A stretch of 64,000 nucleotides of DNA, taken from positions 1,088,001 through 1,152,000 of the forward strand of contig NZ_CP197471.1 of assembly GCF_052180215.1 (NCBI RefSeq), given 5' to 3'. This document shows, piece after piece, positions 33,983 through 43,013 of this stretch (its first letter is position 1; every line of letters begins with the position of its first letter). The position numbers and the translations under genes were made by a program. The notes below the pieces were generated by a model. The model searched no databases. It was given only the letters and a program-made list of their open reading frames with translations, and was not told where the DNA came from. The DNA comes from Pseudoneobacillus sp052180215 (GTDB taxonomy: Bacteria > Bacillota > Bacilli > Bacillales > Cytobacillaceae).

Positions 33983-35029
33983 ATGACTAAAATCATAAAT
34001 GAAACATTTTTAAAAGCAGCTCGTGGAGAGAAAACGGATTATGTTCCAGTTTGGTATATGCGTCAAGCAGGACGATCACAACCTGAGTATCGAGCAATAA
34101 AAGAGAAGTATTCTTTATTTGAAATTACTCACCAGCCAGAACTATGCGCTTATGTGACCAGACTTCCTGTTGAGCAATATAATGTAGATGCTGCGATCCT
34201 GTATAAGGACATCATGACTCCTCTTCCGGCACTTGGTGTGGATGTTGAAATTAAATCTGGGATTGGGCCAGTCATTTCGAACCCCATTCGTTCGTTAGCA
34301 GACGTTGAAAAATTAGGGGAGATTCATCCAGAAGATGATGTTCCTTACGTATTAGATACAATTAAACTCTTAACAGAAGAGCAATTATCTGTCCCTTTAA
34401 TAGGGTTTGCTGGTGCGCCTTTCACATTAGCTAGTTATATGATAGAAGGCGGTCCTTCAAAAAATTACAATAAAACGAAAGCTTTTATGTATGCAGAACC
34501 AAAAGCATGGTTTGCTCTAATGGATAAATTGGCTGAAATGACTGTTACATATGTAAAATCTCAAGTGAAAGCGGGAGCAAAAGCGGTCCAAATTTTTGAT
34601 TCATGGGTTGGAGCTTTAAATGTTGAAGATTATCGTTATTTCATTAAACCAGCCATGGAACGAATCTTTACGGAACTAAGAGGAGAAAACGTGCCATTAA
34701 TCATGTTTGGAGTTGGCGCAAGCCACCTTGCATTAGAATGGCATGACCTACCTCTTGATGTTGTCGGATTAGATTGGAGATTACCGATACATCAAGCAAG
34801 GGAAATGGGAATTACCAAGACGGTTCAAGGAAATCTAGATCCAGCCATATTATTAGCTCCTTGGGAAGTAATTGAGGAAAGAGCAAAGGCTATTCTTGAT
34901 CAGGGCATGGCGCAACCAGGCTACATCTTTAATTTAGGACATGGAGTATTCCCATCTGTTAATCCAGAAGTATTGAAGAAATTAACTAGTTTTGTTCATG
35001 AATACTCAGCTTCAAAGTTAAACAAATAA
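33983..35029 (+). CDS. hemE: Uroporphyrinogen decarboxylase HemE
   Basis: A 348-residue TIM-barrel enzyme that removes four carboxyl groups from uroporphyrinogen III to give coproporphyrinogen III. VWYMRQAGRSQPEYR (about residue 22) holds the conserved Arg residues; IGFAGAPFTLASYMIEGG and QIFDSWVGAL are further hallmarks, and YIFNLGHGVFP is near the C-terminus. ATG 33983 follows AAGGTGG at a rather long spacing of 12. First gene of hemE-hemH-hemY. Confidence 0.97.
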   Translation: MTKIINETFLKAARGEKTDYVPVWYMRQAGRSQPEYRAIKEKYSLFEITHQPELCAYVTRLPVEQYNVDAAILYKDIMTPLPALGVDVEIKSGIGPVISNPIRSLADVEKLGEIHPEDDVPYVLDTIKLLTEEQLSVPLIGFAGAPFTLASYMIEGGPSKNYNKTKAFMYAEPKAWFALMDKLAEMTVTYVKSQVKAGAKAVQIFDSWVGALNVEDYRYFIKPAMERIFTELRGENVPLIMFGVGASHLALEWHDLPLDVVGLDWRLPIHQAREMGITKTVQGNLDPAILLAPWEVIEERAKAILDQGMAQPGYIFNLGHGVFPSVNPEVLKKLTSFVHEYSASKLNK

Positions 35030-35115
35030 AAGCCTTTTGATAGTAATTAGAAGGTGTTTTTGGCAAAATAAGTTTGTTAGATTTTTTAATGTTTTGGAAA
35101 AAATGAGGTGTAGTT

Positions 35116-36045
35116 GTGTTAAAAAAGAAAATGGGCTTACTTGTTATGGCTTATGGAACGCCATATAAAGAAGAAGATTTAGAAAGATATTATACACATA
35201 TTCGCAGAGGGAGAAAACCATCTGAGGAAATGGTAGAAGAGCTCCGTGGGAGATATGAGGCCATAGGTGGAATTTCACCATTAGCTAAAATTACTGAAGA
35301 ACAAGGTAAGAGTCTTGAGGCATATTTAAATAAGATACAAGATGAAATTGAGTTTAAGATGTATCTTGGACTAAAACATATAGAACCTTTTATTGAGGAT
35401 GCTGTTGCACAAATGAACAAGGATGGGATAGAGGAAGCGGTAAGTATCGTATTAGCTCCTCATTTCTCTACCTTTAGTGTGAAATCATACAATGGACGTG
35501 CAAAGGAAGAAGCAGAAAAATTAGGTGGTCCAGTAATAAAATCAGTTGAAAGCTGGTATTTAGAGCCGAAATTTATCGACTATTGGGTACAAAAAGTTAA
35601 AGAAACATTTATTAAAATGCCACCGGAAGAAAAAGAAACAGCTGCATTGATTGTATCTGCTCATAGTTTACCAGAGAAAATTCTTCAATTAGGTGACCCT
35701 TATCCTAATCAGTTGCAAGAAACAGCAGATTTAATTGCCAAAGGAGCGGGAGTTTCTCATTATGCAGTCGGATGGCAAAGTGCAGGAAATACCCCTGAAC
35801 CATGGCTTGGACCAGATGTTCAAGATTTAACGAGAGATTTATTTAATCAGCACGGATATAAGGCATTTGTATATACACCTGTTGGATTTGTTTCTGACCA
35901 CCTTGAGGTTTTATACGATAATGATAATGAATGTAAGGCTGTTACAGACGAGGTTGGTGCAAGTTACTACCGACCGGAAATGCCTAACACTAATCCACAG
36001 TTTATTGAAGCTATGGCTTCAGCGATATTTAAGCTATTAGAGTAG
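35116..36045 (+). CDS. hemH: Coproporphyrin ferrochelatase HemH/CpfC
   Basis: A 309-residue ferrochelatase, equal in length to its B. subtilis homologue, which in Firmicutes inserts Fe(II) into coproporphyrin III. The metal-site residues are in IVSAHSLPEKI (His about 183) and in DHLEVLYDNDNEC (Glu about 264). The start is GTG 35116, six bases after GAGGTG. The gap to hemE is 86 bp and to hemY 50 bp, so co-transcription is likely. Confidence 0.97.
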   Translation: MLKKKMGLLVMAYGTPYKEEDLERYYTHIRRGRKPSEEMVEELRGRYEAIGGISPLAKITEEQGKSLEAYLNKIQDEIEFKMYLGLKHIEPFIEDAVAQMNKDGIEEAVSIVLAPHFSTFSVKSYNGRAKEEAEKLGGPVIKSVESWYLEPKFIDYWVQKVKETFIKMPPEEKETAALIVSAHSLPEKILQLGDPYPNQLQETADLIAKGAGVSHYAVGWQSAGNTPEPWLGPDVQDLTRDLFNQHGYKAFVYTPVGFVSDHLEVLYDNDNECKAVTDEVGASYYRPEMPNTNPQFIEAMASAIFKLLE

Positions 36046-36095
36046 AGTGGGGAAGGATACCCATTTTAGAGATATGTGAAAAGAAGGCGAGCGAA

Positions 36096-37541
36096 ATGGA
36101 GGATATCAAAAAAGTTGTTGTGGTCGGAGGTGGAATTACTGGACTTACGGCTGCCTATTATTTGCAAAAAGTGGCTCGAGAAAAGAATTTACCACTTGAA
36201 ATAAAACTAATCGAAGCCTCCCACCGTCTTGGGGGGAAAATGCAAACAATAGTCCAAGATGGTTTTACCATTGAACGCGGGCCAGACTCTTTTCTAGCTA
36301 GGAAACAAAGTATGTCTAGATTAGTAAAAGATGTTGGGTTGGAAGATAAACTGATAAGAAATACAGCTGGGAAATCATTTGTATTAGTCAATCAGCGTCT
36401 ATTTCCGATGCCTGGTGGTTCCATCATGGGCATTCCGACACAAATAGCTCCATTTTTGACAACTGGCTTATTTTCAATACCCGGTAAACTACGAGCAGCA
36501 GCCGATTTTTTCTTGCCAAAATCGAATCCTAAAGAAGACCAGGGTCTAGGGGGATTTTTCAGAAGAAGATTAGGTGATGAAGTGGTTGAAAATCTAATTG
36601 AGCCCCTTCTTTCAGGAATTTATGCAGGGAATATCGATCAATTAAGCTTGATGTCTACTTTTCCACAATTTTATCAAGTAGAACAAAAATATCGGAGTTT
36701 AATTTTAGGAATGAGGAAGTCAACGACTTTATCCCCCAGTAATTCAAATCCAGAAAAAAAGAATAAAGGAATTTTCTTAACTTTAACGACTGGACTACAA
36801 TCATTAACAGACAGAATGGAGGAGAGTCTAGAACCTCATTCTGTTTTAAAAGGGTATAAAGTCGAAAAAATAATCAAGATGGAAAGTCATAAATATGAGT
36901 TGGAATTAAATAATGGGGAAATATTGTTGGCGGACAGTGTAGTGGTCTGTGTAGGTCATCATATCGCTCAATCAATATTTTCTCAATATGAATTTTTCAA
37001 TGTATTTAAAGATATGCCTGCATCGTCTGTAGCAACCGTTGCGATGGCTTTTCCGAAAGAAGCGATTGTCAAAGATATCGATGGTACAGGATTTGTTGTA
37101 TCAAGAAATAGTGATTATTCTATAACAGCCTGCACTTGGACACATAAAAAATGGCCACATACGACTCCTGAAGGAAAAGTATTGCTTCGGTGTTATGTTG
37201 GTCGTGCTGGTGATGAAACCATCGTTGACCTATCAGATGATCAAATTACTAAAATTGTCTTAGATGATCTAAATAAAACGATGAATATTAAGATGGAACC
37301 TGATTTCTCGATAGTTACTCGTTGGAAGGATACAATGCCACAATATATAGTAGGGCATAAACAACGTGTTGAAACGGTGAAAAATGCAATGCAAAAGGAG
37401 TTACCTGGTGTGTTTCTAGCAGGAAGTTCCTATGAGGGTATGGGGTTACCTGACTGCGTGGATCAAGGAGAAAATGCAGTACAACAAGTGTTAGATTTCT
37501 TAAAGCTAACTTCTTTGAAAAAGGAATTCATTCATCAGTAG
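36096..37541 (+). CDS. hemY: Coproporphyrinogen III oxidase HemY/CgoX
   Basis: A 481-residue FAD enzyme that oxidises coproporphyrinogen III to coproporphyrin III with oxygen, before the HemH step. The dinucleotide site is VVGGGITGLTAAYYL (about 9), followed by EASHRLGGKMQT and ERGPDSFLARK. The C-terminus has VFLAGSSYEGMGLPDCVDQG. The CgoX name reflects the Firmicute pathway through coprohaem; the HemQ step is not in this window. A terminator follows. Confidence 0.95.
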   Translation: MEDIKKVVVVGGGITGLTAAYYLQKVAREKNLPLEIKLIEASHRLGGKMQTIVQDGFTIERGPDSFLARKQSMSRLVKDVGLEDKLIRNTAGKSFVLVNQRLFPMPGGSIMGIPTQIAPFLTTGLFSIPGKLRAAADFFLPKSNPKEDQGLGGFFRRRLGDEVVENLIEPLLSGIYAGNIDQLSLMSTFPQFYQVEQKYRSLILGMRKSTTLSPSNSNPEKKNKGIFLTLTTGLQSLTDRMEESLEPHSVLKGYKVEKIIKMESHKYELELNNGEILLADSVVVCVGHHIAQSIFSQYEFFNVFKDMPASSVATVAMAFPKEAIVKDIDGTGFVVSRNSDYSITACTWTHKKWPHTTPEGKVLLRCYVGRAGDETIVDLSDDQITKIVLDDLNKTMNIKMEPDFSIVTRWKDTMPQYIVGHKQRVETVKNAMQKELPGVFLAGSSYEGMGLPDCVDQGENAVQQVLDFLKLTSLKKEFIHQ

Positions 37542-37548
37542 TAGAATG

Positions 37549-37578
37549 TAGGATGGCTCATAAAGCCATCCTATTTTT
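37549..37578 (+). terminator. Terminator after hemY
   Basis: TAGGATGGCT pairs with AGCCATCCTA around a five-base loop, then TTTTT. Confidence 0.9.
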
Positions 37579-37626
37579 GACTTGATTAATATAAAGTGCA
37601 GTGATATAGTAGAAAAGTCGAGAAAA

Positions 37627-37649
37627 TGACTAAAATTCTCATTTGGTCA
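37627..37649 (+). promoter_or_regulatory. YhgD operator 1
   Basis: TGACTAA, nine bases, TTGGTCA: an inverted repeat with one mismatch and the same 7-9-7 layout as the perfect palindrome before yhgE. It lies 17 bp before the yhgD start, so it fits autoregulation. Confidence 0.65.
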
Positions 37650-37665
37650 GTTTGTGAGGTGATCT

Positions 37666-38238
37666 ATGTCTATTGATCGTAAAAGATTAATTTTAGAAGC
37701 GGCAACAAAATCATTTTCGTTATTTGGTTATAAAGCAACTACGATGGACCAAGTAGCGAAGCTGGCCAATGTTGGCAAAGGAACGATTTATACCTTTTTC
37801 AAAAATAAAGAAGAGCTCTTTGATGAAATTATTAAAGAACTTATTTTAGAAATGAAAATGGCTGCGGAAGAAACTTATGATGAATCTTTATCCTTTTATG
37901 AAAATGTCCATCAGTCATTGTATCGAATTTTGGAATTTAGAAAAGAGCATCAATTAACGATTAAACTTTTTCAAGAAGAGAAGGAAATAGGAACTCCTGC
38001 TGTTTTAGATGTTATCTCTACCTTAGAAAATATGATATTAAATTATATCAAAGAACGAGTTAAACAGGCTATCATTCGTGGTGATATAAAAGAATGTGAT
38101 CCAGAACTAACAGCCTTTGTGATGCTAAAGCTATATGTAGCTTTAATTTTTGATTGGGAAAAGAATCATGAGCCACTTGATAAAGAGGAAATTTTGAATT
38201 TATTTAAACAATATATTTTTATTGGATTATCCAAATAG
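37666..38238 (+). CDS. yhgD: TetR-family regulator YhgD
   Basis: A 190-residue TetR regulator. The helix-turn-helix (about 8-55) contains ATTMDQVAKLANVGKGTIYTFFKNKEELFDEII. The C-terminal helices form the ligand and dimer domain. It stands before yhgE, as in B. subtilis, and both genes have a TGACTAA-N9-TTAGTCA-type palindrome in front, so it probably represses both. GTGAGGTGATCT gives the ribosome site of ATG 37666. Confidence 0.9.
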   Translation: MSIDRKRLILEAATKSFSLFGYKATTMDQVAKLANVGKGTIYTFFKNKEELFDEIIKELILEMKMAAEETYDESLSFYENVHQSLYRILEFRKEHQLTIKLFQEEKEIGTPAVLDVISTLENMILNYIKERVKQAIIRGDIKECDPELTAFVMLKLYVALIFDWEKNHEPLDKEEILNLFKQYIFIGLSK

Positions 38239-38263
38239 GATATCCTTCTTTTTTGATGGAAAA

Positions 38264-38286
38264 TGACTAAATGAACAAATTAGTCA
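38264..38286 (+). promoter_or_regulatory. YhgD operator 2
   Basis: TGACTAA (38264-38270), a nine-base spacer, TTAGTCA (38280-38286): perfect 7-bp arms 28 bp before yhgE and matching the site before yhgD. Confidence 0.75.
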
Positions 38287-38314
38287 CTTTATTTTTATAA
38301 TGGGGGAAACAGCT

Positions 38315-40522
38315 ATGAGAAGTCTATTGAAGAAAGAACTATTAGCCATTTTAAAAAACAAGAAGTTATTAGTTCCCATATTAGCCGTCATGTTTATTCC
38401 AGTTTTGTATAGTGGAATGTTCTTATGGGCCTTTTGGGATCCTTATGATCATTTAGATGATTTACCAGTTGCTATTGTCAATAGTGACAAAGGGGCTGAT
38501 TTCGAAAATGAAACGTTATCTCTTGGCAAGGATTTGGAAGAAAAATTAAAAGAAAGTCATGATTTTCATTTTATTTTTGTTGATAAGGAAAAAGGGATAA
38601 AAGGTCTAACGAATCAAAAGTATTACATGTTAGTTGAAATACCAGAAAATTTTTCTGAAAATGCTACAACGTTAATGAATGAAAACCCGCAGAAATTAGA
38701 ATTAATTTATAAACCAAATGAAAGCTATAACTTTCTATCAGCTCAAATCGGTTCTACGGCAATAGAGAAAATAAAATCTTCATTATCTGAAAAAATCACC
38801 GAAACCTATTCAGATACGATTTTTAGTAAAATTGATAAGTTGTCCAATGGAATTACTGATGCTAGTGATGGAGCTAAACAGCTATATGAAGGTTCTCTAA
38901 AACTCCAAGATGGTACCACTGATTTGCAAAATGGCTTGTCTTTACTTGCAGAGAAGTCTATTGAGTTTAATGAAGGGGTTATTAAAATAAACTCAGGTAG
39001 TATGGAATTAACAAGAGGAGTAGATAAGTTATCTAATGGAATCACTTTGCTTGATGAAAATTATCAAAAAATTGAAGACACATCAGCAAAGCTTGTAGCA
39101 GGTAGCGAAAAGTTCCAAAGTGGTTTTGATAATGCTGTACAAGGGATTGAAGAATTAAGTGGTAAGACTCCAACCTTAGTTGCTGGTACAGAAAAAATCG
39201 AAACTGGAGCTACACAATTAAGTTCCTCAGTCGATCAATGGAAAGCTGGAGCTGAAGCAACTGCCGTTGGAGCAGCAAAGGTAAGTGGCGGATTAGAAGC
39301 TTTAAACGAACAAATGGAACAGCTTTTAGCAAATAATTCAAGCATAACTCCAGAACAGAAGGCAACCATTCAAATGACAATGAAGCAGTTAGTGGCTGGA
39401 AGTCAGCAAGTTGCTACTGGCACTACTCAACTATCTGATAGTGCTGGGAAAATTTCTCATGGAAGCAAATCGATTGCGGAAAATTTAGGTGCATTAAAGC
39501 AAGGGGAAATACAACTTCAACAAGGTGTCAGCCAATTAGCAGCAGGTTCACAACAGTTAAATAAAGGACTTGGCGATCTTGTTGAGGGGCAAAAGAAATT
39601 TCAAGCAGGTGTTTCCTTATTTGGTGAAAAGCTAACGGAAGTCAAAAATGGGTCTACTCAGCTTGCTTCAGGTGGAACAGAGCTTTCTAAGGCGCTTAAT
39701 CAATTAGAAACAGGATCCAATGCACTAACAGAAGGTGTAGGAAAAATCAAGAACGGTTCTGATCAACTAAAAGAGGGGAACGTAGAGCTTACAAAAGGTG
39801 CAAATGAGTTAGCTAGCGGTCTTCATAATGGTGCAGAAGAAACATCAAAATTTAATCCAACTAAAAAGACAAGTGAAATGATGGCCAGCCCTGTAAACGT
39901 TAAAAATGAGAAAATAAATCATGTTCCGAATTATGGAACTGGTTTTGCACCATATTTCTTATCATTAGGATTATTTGTTGGCGGTTTATTATTGTCGATT
40001 GTTTTTCCATTAAGAGAGCCAGTTGCAGTGCCAAAAAATGCATGGAGTTGGTTTATCAGTAAATTTGGAGTTTTAGCTGGTGTGGGTATCATCCAAGCTT
40101 TAATTGCATCTGCTATTCTTCTATTCGGACTTGGTCTGGAGGTAGAGAGTGTACCATTATTCCTATTATTTACAATCGTAACAAGCTTAACTTTTATAGC
40201 ATTAATTCAATTATTGGTTACTGTCTTAGCAGATGCAGGACGTTTCGTGGCAATCATTATTTTAATCTTACAATTAACAACAAGTGCTGGTACTTTCCCA
40301 TTAGAATTAATTCCTAATGCGTTGCAGCCAATAAGTTCATTATTGCCAATGACTTATTCAGTAAGCGGCTTTAAATCTGTCATTTCTAGTGGTGACTATA
40401 GCTATATGTGGCATAATGCATTCGTACTTGTTGGGTTCTTAGTTGCATGTATGATCTTAACATTAAGTTTCTTTAGCTTTAAACATAAACGCCAATTTGA
40501 AGTGTTAAGTACAAATAATTAA
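38315..40522 (+). CDS. yhgE: YhgE/Pip-family membrane protein
   Basis: A 735-residue ABC-2-like membrane protein. One span (about 20-40) is followed by a large extracellular region to about residue 530 and by about five C-terminal spans. The extracellular part is a long array of LxxGxxxLxxG-type repeats (GSxQLAxGxxxLxxG), probably helical. The family includes the phage infection protein Pip of lactococci and YhgE of B. subtilis; the true function is not known, and an efflux or secretion role has been proposed. ATG 38315 uses GGGGGAA; the earlier ATG 38300 overlaps that site. Controlled in all likelihood by YhgD. Confidence 0.88.
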   Translation: MRSLLKKELLAILKNKKLLVPILAVMFIPVLYSGMFLWAFWDPYDHLDDLPVAIVNSDKGADFENETLSLGKDLEEKLKESHDFHFIFVDKEKGIKGLTNQKYYMLVEIPENFSENATTLMNENPQKLELIYKPNESYNFLSAQIGSTAIEKIKSSLSEKITETYSDTIFSKIDKLSNGITDASDGAKQLYEGSLKLQDGTTDLQNGLSLLAEKSIEFNEGVIKINSGSMELTRGVDKLSNGITLLDENYQKIEDTSAKLVAGSEKFQSGFDNAVQGIEELSGKTPTLVAGTEKIETGATQLSSSVDQWKAGAEATAVGAAKVSGGLEALNEQMEQLLANNSSITPEQKATIQMTMKQLVAGSQQVATGTTQLSDSAGKISHGSKSIAENLGALKQGEIQLQQGVSQLAAGSQQLNKGLGDLVEGQKKFQAGVSLFGEKLTEVKNGSTQLASGGTELSKALNQLETGSNALTEGVGKIKNGSDQLKEGNVELTKGANELASGLHNGAEETSKFNPTKKTSEMMASPVNVKNEKINHVPNYGTGFAPYFLSLGLFVGGLLLSIVFPLREPVAVPKNAWSWFISKFGVLAGVGIIQALIASAILLFGLGLEVESVPLFLLFTIVTSLTFIALIQLLVTVLADAGRFVAIIILILQLTTSAGTFPLELIPNALQPISSLLPMTYSVSGFKSVISSGDYSYMWHNAFVLVGFLVACMILTLSFFSFKHKRQFEVLSTNN

Positions 40523-40542
40523 AAAATCGTTTTGTAAACAAA

Positions 40543-40709
40543 GGCTCTTTTCTGAAACTTTGTTGCTTTTTGTAACTAACAAATAGCATTTCGCTATTCA
40601 GAATGTTAAACTCATATGAAAATTAAGAAAAGAGCCGATCACTTATTAAGAGAGCCCTGTAAAAATCCGGCTTCAGGGATTTTTACCAAAACCACAATCT
40701 ATACGAAAA
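40543..40709. repeat. Dispersed 170-bp repeat, copy B
   Basis: Second copy of the element at 8533-8702, in the same orientation. GGCTCTTTTCT near the start and AGAAAAGAGCC at about 40625-40636 form an inverted repeat, and GTAAAAATCC/GGATTTTTAC forms a hairpin (40659-40686). It lies between yhgE and yhfH, again between converging genes. No ORF. Confidence 0.8.
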
Positions 40710-40720
40710 CAGCTTAAACA

Positions 40721-40752
40721 AAAAACCAGTCGTCTTTGGGCGGCTGGTTTAT
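40721..40752 (-). terminator. Terminator after yhfH
   Basis: AAACCAGTCG pairs with CGGCTGGTTT (one G-U), with TTTTTTGTTT following on the minus strand. Confidence 0.8.
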
Positions 40753-40765
40753 CCATTTATTAGAC

Positions 40766-40906
40766 TTATTCTTTGATATCTGTTAACCCAAGACACTTGT
40801 TACATGTATCTCCGTAGCATTCATGCTGCTCTTCGACAATTTCTCCACATTCACTGCAAACTTTAGGGGGTAAATTTTTAAAGAATTCTGTTACGCTCTC
40901 AAGCAT
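40766..40906 (-). CDS. yhfH: Small zinc-ribbon-like protein YhfH
   Basis: A 46-residue protein, too short for most ORF calls. It carries five cysteines as CSEC, then CYGDTCNKC, and the family pattern FFKNLPPKVCSECG...EEQHECYG that marks YhfH of B. subtilis (also 46 residues). A zinc-binding role is likely but the function is unknown. ATG 40906 is eight bases after GGAGG. It diverges from yhfI, as in B. subtilis. Confidence 0.88.
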   Translation of the reverse strand: MLESVTEFFKNLPPKVCSECGEIVEEQHECYGDTCNKCLGLTDIKE

Positions 40907-41081
40907 TTGGATGACCTCCGTTGTTTTTAATGAAGAAAATCCTTACAACCTTATTTTATATCTGTTTTTCGTTGCATACACAGGATGGTTAGGAACACTT
41001 TGTGAACTTTTACAAACGTGAAATTTGTCATTGAATCGTATATAGTGAAAGTAGGAAAATAATCAATACGGAGGGAAAGAA

Positions 41082-41816
41082 ATGAAGCTAACGGTAATTG
41101 GTTGTTGGGGCGGGTATCCAAAGAAAAATGAGGCAAGCTCTGGATATCTTCTTGAACATGATGGTTTTAATCTGTTAATCGATTGCGGTAGTGGTGTATT
41201 ATCTAAACTTCAAAATGTCATACATCCAGAAGAGATAGATGCTGTTGTATTATCACATTATCATCCAGATCATATTGCAGATATCGGAGTTCTTCAGCAT
41301 GCAAAGTTGATTCAAGGTTTTTTGGGAAAGAGCTTTGGTACCCTGCCTATTTATGGACATAATCAGGATCAGCAAGAGTTTCTAAAGCTTTCGTATAAAG
41401 AAATTACGAAGGGCATTGCTTATAACCCGGGTTTGCCGCTTAAAGTTGGACCATTTGACATTTCTTTTGTCCAAACGAATCATCCAGCCATTTGTTATGC
41501 AATGAGGATAGAAGTTGAAGGGAAAGTTCTGATCTATACGGGAGATACTTCATTTAAGGAAGAACTAATTCCTTTTAGTAAGGATGCTGATTTATTGCTT
41601 TGTGAATGTAATTTTTATGGAAATCAAAATGGAAAAAATGCTGGCCACATGACAAGTTTGGATGCCGGAACACTTGCACAAGCAGCCAATGTAAAAACAT
41701 TAGTGTTAACTCATTTACCGCACTACGGTGATTTAGCCCAACTCATTGAAGAAGCAAAGCAGAATTATGGAAGAGAAGTTCTTTTGGCAGAAGAAGGATT
41801 AATTTTCGAAATATAA
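41082..41816 (+). CDS. yhfI: Metallo-beta-lactamase-fold hydrolase YhfI
   Basis: A 244-residue hydrolase close to RNase Z-like phosphodiesterases. The metal motif is LSHYHPDHIAD (about 57-67), with further ligands in QTNHPAICYAM, IYTGDTSF and LTHLPHYGD. Its substrate is not known. ATG 41082 follows CGGAGGGAAAGA. lplJ begins 15 bp after the stop, so the two are probably one transcript. Confidence 0.9.
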   Translation: MKLTVIGCWGGYPKKNEASSGYLLEHDGFNLLIDCGSGVLSKLQNVIHPEEIDAVVLSHYHPDHIADIGVLQHAKLIQGFLGKSFGTLPIYGHNQDQQEFLKLSYKEITKGIAYNPGLPLKVGPFDISFVQTNHPAICYAMRIEVEGKVLIYTGDTSFKEELIPFSKDADLLLCECNFYGNQNGKNAGHMTSLDAGTLAQAANVKTLVLTHLPHYGDLAQLIEEAKQNYGREVLLAEEGLIFEI

Positions 41817-41831
41817 AGGGAGTGTTCAAAC

Positions 41832-42821
41832 ATGCTATTTATTGATAATAAAGGAATTACGGACCCAAGAATAAACTTAGCTATTGAAGAGTATGCTTTA
41901 AAGAATTTAGACATAAATCAAACCTATTTATTATTTTACATAAACGAACCATCTATCATTATTGGAAAAAATCAGAACACCATTGAAGAAATTAATACCA
42001 ATTATGTTGAAAGCAATGATATTCATGTAGTTCGTCGTTTATCAGGCGGCGGGGCGGTTTATCACGATTTAGGAAATTTAAACTTTAGTTTTATCACTAA
42101 GGATGATGGGGACAGCTTTCATAATTTTAGAAAGTTTACTGAACCTGTTATAGAAGCTTTAAAAAAGATAGGGGTTAATGCTGAATTAAGCGGAAGAAAT
42201 GATATTTTAGCAGAGGGTAGAAAAATTTCAGGTAATGCACAGTTCTCCACTAAAGGCAGAATGTTTAGTCATGGTACTTTATTGTTTGACTCTGAAATTG
42301 AAAGTGTCGTTTCAGCCCTAAATGTTAAAAAAGATAAAATTGAATCAAAGGGTATTAAATCAATCAGAAGCCGCGTGGCTAATATTTCAGAATTCCTTCC
42401 AGAGAAAATGGATATTCAGGAATTTCGCAGTCTTCTTCTTAAGAATATTTTCTCTGAATCACTTGAAATACCAGAATATGTCCTAACCGAGGAAGATTGG
42501 GGAAATATTCATAAACTTTCAAAGGAAAGATATCAAAATTGGGATTGGAATTATGGGAAATCCCCTAAGTTTAATATGCAGCATTCCCATCGTTTCCCTG
42601 TTGGACAAATTGATATTCGACTTGAAGTAAGTAAAGGTGAAATAGAAAACTGTAAAATTTACGGTGACTTCTTTGGAGTGGGGGATGTTAGCGAAATTGA
42701 AAATCTGTTAATTGGGCAAAAATATGAAAAAGCATCAATCGAAAATGCTCTAAGTGAAGTAAACATCCAACACTACTTCGGCAACATCACCAAAGAAGAC
42801 TTCATCACTCTAATCTATTAA
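41832..42821 (+). CDS. lplJ: Lipoate-protein ligase LplJ
   Basis: A 329-residue ligase that activates free lipoate with ATP and attaches it to E2 subunits and GcvH. The lipoyl-AMP site includes RRLSGGGAVYHDLGNLNFSF (about 71-90) and the conserved Lys in AEGRKISGNAQ (about 135). The C-terminal accessory domain begins near residue 250. The length and sequence match LplJ of B. subtilis. Its stop codon lies inside the left arm of a REP-like palindrome. Confidence 0.95.
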   Translation: MLFIDNKGITDPRINLAIEEYALKNLDINQTYLLFYINEPSIIIGKNQNTIEEINTNYVESNDIHVVRRLSGGGAVYHDLGNLNFSFITKDDGDSFHNFRKFTEPVIEALKKIGVNAELSGRNDILAEGRKISGNAQFSTKGRMFSHGTLLFDSEIESVVSALNVKKDKIESKGIKSIRSRVANISEFLPEKMDIQEFRSLLLKNIFSESLEIPEYVLTEEDWGNIHKLSKERYQNWDWNYGKSPKFNMQHSHRFPVGQIDIRLEVSKGEIENCKIYGDFFGVGDVSEIENLLIGQKYEKASIENALSEVNIQHYFGNITKEDFITLIY

Positions 42822-42861
42822 CGCACTGGGGGTCAGACCCCCGATGCGTTAATGCGTTAAA
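42818..42861. repeat. REP-like palindrome, copy 3 (overlapping the lplJ stop)
   Basis: Core GGGGGTCAGACCCCC centred at 42835. The arms TTAACGCA and TGCGTTAA pair except for two bases beside the core; the right side carries an extra AATGCGTTAAAG. The left arm contains the lplJ TAA. Confidence 0.8.
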
Positions 42862-42971
42862 GGTTAGGGTGTGGTGAACGTTTTCTTATAATAATTTATG
42901 CTTTTCTCTTGTATCCAAAAATTTCTTTCAATATAATATATTTAGAAAATTTATTATATTCACAATTAAAA

Positions 42972-42989
42972 TGAATGAGTATTCATTCA
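42972..42989 (+). promoter_or_regulatory. FadR operator before lcfB
   Basis: TGAATGAGTATTCATTCA: 7-bp perfect arms around GTAT, matching the B. subtilis FadR consensus. lcfB is a known FadR target, released from repression by long-chain acyl-CoA. Confidence 0.85.
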
Positions 42990-43013
42990 ATTAATGAACA
43001 AGGGGATGGGAAA

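Noticed and set aside
38296..38301. TATAAT as the -10 of yhgE
   Set aside because: It abuts the ribosome site, so transcription would start within a few bases of the start codon; it is more likely chance.
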